Source: Pseudomonadota bacterium
GTDB taxonomy: Bacteria; Pseudomonadota; Gammaproteobacteria; Burkholderiales; Thiobacillaceae
DNA length: 8,098 bases
Reading direction: 5' to 3'
Assembly: GCA_021791235.1 (NCBI GenBank)
Contig: JAJYXA010000120.1
Coordinates: 1-8,098 of the forward strand
The stretch's first letter is position 1; each line of letters opens with the position of its first letter. Below, in pieces: positions 5,213 to 8,098 of the stretch. The translations under genes and the position numbers were made by a program. Below the pieces are notes generated by a model that saw only the letters and a program-made list of their open reading frames with translations, made no database searches and was not told the origin of the DNA.

Positions 5213-7122
5213 CCGCCCAGCTCCTTCTCCATGTTCTCGTAGAGCTCGTCAGCGTCCGCCGAGGTGTAAATGCTGGTGGTGTCGAGACTGGCGTGCCCCA
5301 GCAGCCTCTGAACCATGTGCGGCGGCATCGTCTCTGCCGAGTGGGTGCCGCGAGAGTGCCGCAGCCAGTGCGTGGTGGCCTGTTCCAGCTTGGCGGCATC
5401 CTCCGCATGGCCGTGGTCGCGCATGTCCCACGCGACTTCCTTGAAAAAGTCCCGGAGCAGCTTGTAGATGATCGTCGAGTCGAGGCGGCTGGTGGTCTTG
5501 CCGTTGAGCCGTCCAATCAGGTACTCGTCGCCCTGCAGGTCCGCATCCCGGAATTCGAAATACTCGCGCAGCGCCAGCATGACGCGGGTTGGCATGGGCA
5601 CCGGGCGCACCTTGCCGCCTTTTCCCAGCACCTTCATCATCCAGCGCATACCGAGCCTCGTTTTGAGCGGCGCCGAATACAGGTGCGTGGTCTTGGCGTT
5701 GGCCAACTCCGACAGGCGCAGCCCCGTCGCATAGGCGAATGCCACGACAAAGCGCAGCCGTGCCACCCGGGCGTCGATTGGCAGTTGGTGAAGGTAGTCG
5801 AACACGTACTTCATTTGTGGCCGGGTCAGGGCGCGGGTCAACTCCACGTCCGATACATCGTCGGCACCTTGCAGGAGCTTGGGCTTCGACACCGCCTCCA
5901 GCGGATTGCTGTCCAGATAGCGAACCTTGGTCATCCACTCGAACATGGATTTCAGCACGATGAAGGCCTGCGTCTGGCTGCGATGGGACAAAGGGCCGTC
6001 AAACGGCTTCCATTCCTTCGACCACCGCTGGATGTACCGCTTGCCGATCCACCGTTCCTGCGGGATGACCCAGCGCCATTGTTCGGGTTTGGCATGGCCG
6101 AGCGCCGCCAGCCAGTCCCGGTAATCCGCCATGTCGTCGACGGATAGCGACGACAGCGGCACGGCCTTTTCCAGCACGGCCCAGAGCAGCAGGCGTTCGG
6201 CCTCGCGGCGGTAAGTGCGCTCGGTGTTGGGGTTGGTGGCGCGAGTCCTAAGCCATGCCTGAATCGCCTCATAGTCGTTGGCGGCGTCAATCCGGCAGCG
6301 TCCCGGAAAGCGGTTCTCGCCGGCCGATCCATCAAACACTTCGGGCAGGGCAAAGGATTCCAGCGGCCGGATGCCGGTTTCCTTCTCGGTCTTGAGGGTG
6401 GCGACGTCGAGCTTGCGCAGTGGCACCAGGGCGTGGGATTCGACCTTCCCAAGCGTTGCTTCGTGGGAGGCGAGCCATTTCACGATGCGCTGCCCCTGTA
6501 TCTGGCCAATGCCGCGAATGTCCACCCACCAGCGGAATCCCTTCTGGTGGATGATGCCCGCCAGATCGCTCAGCGTCCGGATATCCTTCATGATGAACGC
6601 CGTCGCCTTGTCGGTGTTGAACCACTCGGCGACGCTGTCCGTGGGCCTCGGCGTGGCGACCAGGTTGTTTTCAGCCCATGTGATCGCGTCCAGCTGGGCG
6701 CGCATCAGGCGCTTTTTCTGCTCCTGCTTCGCAACGTCCTTCAATGAGACGCTGAAAGCCTCCGGGTAGGCTTCCTGGTACATCTCCATGAGTTCGTTTT
6801 CCCCGTAGAACTCGTGGGGATCGCGTTCCTCGCGGAATTCTTCCAGGGTGGGGAAGCGTTCTGTCCTGGCGTTCTTGCGCTTGGGGATGACGATGCTGAG
6901 GAGGCGGGCGTAGTCGAAGCGCTTGTGGAGGCGGGCGGTGCGCGTCAATTCGCCCTTGACCCATGCCAGGGTTTCCTTCGCTTCGTGGAGGCCGACTTCC
7001 TCGCCCAGATAGCGGCGAGCCAGATCCTCGATGTCCAGTTCCTGCAGGTAGCCTCGGTAGAAGGCCAGGTGGTGTCGGTCCACCTTGCGCAACACGCCCC
7101 GGTTCAGTGGTTGATGGCTCAT
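5209..7122 (-). CDS. large tyrosine recombinase / site-specific integrase with N-terminal extension
   Basis: Tyrosine recombinases cut and rejoin DNA through a 3'-phosphotyrosine, to integrate or excise elements or to resolve multimers. At 637 residues this is about twice the size of XerC/D. The catalytic domain is complete: Arg469 in ATGLRLSELA, the GKGGK turn (500-504), HWLRH (585-589, His585 and Arg588), His610 in LLGHASLDTT and the nucleophile Tyr619. A core-binding domain lies at about 283-400 (TERTYRREAERLLLWA). The first 260 residues form a long extension with a helix-hairpin-helix-like stretch (DIRGIGQIQGQRIVKWL, 201-217). It resembles the DUF3701-type extension of integrases common in Betaproteobacteria, which I recall rather than searched. 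The ATG overlaps the stop of the upstream coiled-coil gene (ATGA), so the two are probably co-translated. No attachment site or tRNA end is seen beside it, so it may serve resolution or act on a distant site. Confidence 0.93.
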   Translation of the reverse strand: MSHQPLNRGVLRKVDRHHLAFYRGYLQELDIEDLARRYLGEEVGLHEAKETLAWVKGELTRTARLHKRFDYARLLSIVIPKRKNARTERFPTLEEFREERDPHEFYGENELMEMYQEAYPEAFSVSLKDVAKQEQKKRLMRAQLDAITWAENNLVATPRPTDSVAEWFNTDKATAFIMKDIRTLSDLAGIIHQKGFRWWVDIRGIGQIQGQRIVKWLASHEATLGKVESHALVPLRKLDVATLKTEKETGIRPLESFALPEVFDGSAGENRFPGRCRIDAANDYEAIQAWLRTRATNPNTERTYRREAERLLLWAVLEKAVPLSSLSVDDMADYRDWLAALGHAKPEQWRWVIPQERWIGKRYIQRWSKEWKPFDGPLSHRSQTQAFIVLKSMFEWMTKVRYLDSNPLEAVSKPKLLQGADDVSDVELTRALTRPQMKYVFDYLHQLPIDARVARLRFVVAFAYATGLRLSELANAKTTHLYSAPLKTRLGMRWMMKVLGKGGKVRPVPMPTRVMLALREYFEFRDADLQGDEYLIGRLNGKTTSRLDSTIIYKLLRDFFKEVAWDMRDHGHAEDAAKLEQATTHWLRHSRGTHSAETMPPHMVQRLLGHASLDTTSIYTSADADELYENMEKELGG

Positions 7123-8098
7123 TTACTGCTGCCCGCCAGTTGTTCGGAAACGAGGAATGCGGTGACTTTGTCGGCCAGCTCGCCGTGCTTCTCCCGGGTG
7201 TCGGGGTGGCGATACTTCTCGGCGACCTCGTTCGCCAGTTCCTCAGCGCTCTTCCCGCTGTCCTTCATGCCACTTGCCACGCGATCGACGGCGGTTTCCT
7301 TTGCCGCGCGTAGGGCATCCCGAAACGATTCAGACGCCGACTTCCAGCTTGACCAGTTGCCTTTGGCGCCCTCCATGAGATCGTCCCACCCCGATCCCAC
7401 CCATCCCCGGCTGCCGTTGACCGCGGCGATGAACAGCACTTCGCCGCGCCGGTCGAGATGGCTGAACAGGGCGGCGTTGAGCGCCGCCAGCGCGGCGCGG
7501 CGGCGGGCTTTGTCTTCCTCCTCGCGCAGCTTGTGGAGCTTGTCCAATTCGCTTCCGGCGCGTTCCACATCCCTTTCGAGGCGGCTCATCACTACGCAGG
7601 CCTCCTCGAGCAGGGCTTTTTCGGCAGGGGAGGTGAGCGGCGACTTGAACATGTTGTACCCGCCCCATGAGGCGTTCGCCTTTGACTGTTCGAGCAGCTT
7701 TTCACCGGAGGTGATCTGCACCAGGCTGGCCAGCCGTGAACGGGCTTGTTTGATCTCGGTGGCGAATTTCTTGGCAAGGTCGGCCTGCTGCTTGAGCTTC
7801 GGCACGTTGAATTCGCGTGGCTCGCCCTGCCAGGTCTCCTCCTGACTCATGGCGGTGACTATTATCTGGCGGCGGCTTGGCAGGTCCGGCACCTTGAATG
7901 TCTTGGCCGGCCTGGCTTTCATGGCCTGCTCGGCAGCCTCCAGCCGTTCTCGGACTTCCCGCAGGGATTCCGTCAGATCGGCTTGGCTGTTGCGCATGCT
8001 TGCGATCAGATCCTGCTGCTGCCTGATCACGGACTGGCTGCTCTCGAGTTGCGCTGCCAGCCTGTCCCGCTCAGCTGCGATTTCGTCTGCTTCCCCGC
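7119..8098 (-). CDS. coiled-coil protein of unknown function, KfrA-like in style (N-terminus outside window)
   Basis: The frame stays open to the right edge. A GTG at 8030 is an unlikely start, because the same coiled-coil pattern (AAERDRLAAQLESS) continues upstream of it. Of 325 visible residues, about 1-62 form a Glu/Arg/Gln-rich coiled coil. A linker with KVPDLPSRRQ follows, then a second helical, charged stretch at about 157-209 (SRLERDVERAGSELDKLHKL). The rest is a Trp-containing region (SRGWVGSGWDDLMEGAKGNW) and a helical C-terminus. An N-terminal part with a long coiled coil is how plasmid KfrA-type DNA-binding proteins look, but the DNA-binding domain would be outside the window, so this is only a suggestion. 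The stop overlaps the recombinase start by 4 nt, which suggests the protein assists or regulates the recombinase. Confidence 0.75.
   Translation of the reverse strand, partial: GEADEIAAERDRLAAQLESSQSVIRQQQDLIASMRNSQADLTESLREVRERLEAAEQAMKARPAKTFKVPDLPSRRQIIVTAMSQEETWQGEPREFNVPKLKQQADLAKKFATEIKQARSRLASLVQITSGEKLLEQSKANASWGGYNMFKSPLTSPAEKALLEEACVVMSRLERDVERAGSELDKLHKLREEEDKARRRAALAALNAALFSHLDRRGEVLFIAAVNGSRGWVGSGWDDLMEGAKGNWSSWKSASESFRDALRAAKETAVDRVASGMKDSGKSAEELANEVAEKYRHPDTREKHGELADKVTAFLVSEQLAGSSK

Noticed and set aside
5100..5300. Attachment site beside the recombinase
   Set aside because: No tRNA end, direct repeat or core-type inverted repeat is visible near the recombinase gene, and its 3' end is packed against another gene.
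5065..6147. Plus-strand open frame of 360 codons opposite the recombinase
   Set aside because: It lies mostly opposite a recombinase with intact catalytic residues and also overlaps the 74-residue gene. No family pattern is seen in it.
6814..7845. Plus-strand open frame of 343 codons opposite the coiled-coil gene
   Set aside because: Ser/Ala/Arg-rich antisense reading of an alpha-helical gene. The minus frame is supported by its ATGA junction with the recombinase.

Overview
This GC-rich window (roughly 60% by eye) reads as part of the maintenance backbone of a plasmid or integrative/conjugative element from a proteobacterium. A betaproteobacterial host is my best guess, because large tyrosine recombinases with this kind of long N-terminal extension are common there; this is inference. 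Nothing in the window is a chromosomal housekeeping gene, rRNA or tRNA. No replication initiator, relaxase or type IV secretion gene is present.

Layout. Most genes lie on the minus strand and read right to left. At the right edge, a coiled-coil protein gene of unknown function (8098-7119, its start lies outside the window) overlaps by 4 nt (ATGA) a 637-residue tyrosine recombinase (7122-5209). The recombinase meets, tail to tail with a 4-nt overlap, a pair of small plus-strand genes. The first (4810-5001) encodes a ribbon-helix-helix DNA-binding protein and the second (4988-5212) a 74-residue protein of unknown function. Divergent from them is a minus-strand pair: a 336-residue unknown protein with a beta-rich C-terminal domain (4732-3722), overlapped by a RecG-family DNA helicase (3744-1861). 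A possible intrinsic terminator sits at the helicase stop codon. An AT-rich gap of 182 nt follows, then parA (1678-620) and parB (623 to the left edge), again joined by an ATGA overlap.

How the genes may work together. ParA/ParB form a segregation cassette. The RecG-like helicase and its upstream partner look like a two-gene DNA-processing unit, perhaps a branch-migration helicase with a single-strand-binding partner. The recombinase could integrate the element or resolve multimers. The most informative regulatory site is the 77-nt divergent region 4733-4809. It holds a near-consensus minus-strand promoter, an extended -10 placed so close to the RHH start that the mRNA may be leaderless, and two exact copies of TGCTAGTA overlapping both promoters. 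This suggests that the RHH protein represses itself and the helicase operon. The main open questions are the fold of the 336-residue protein, the operator hypothesis, and the location of the centromere, which I could not find.
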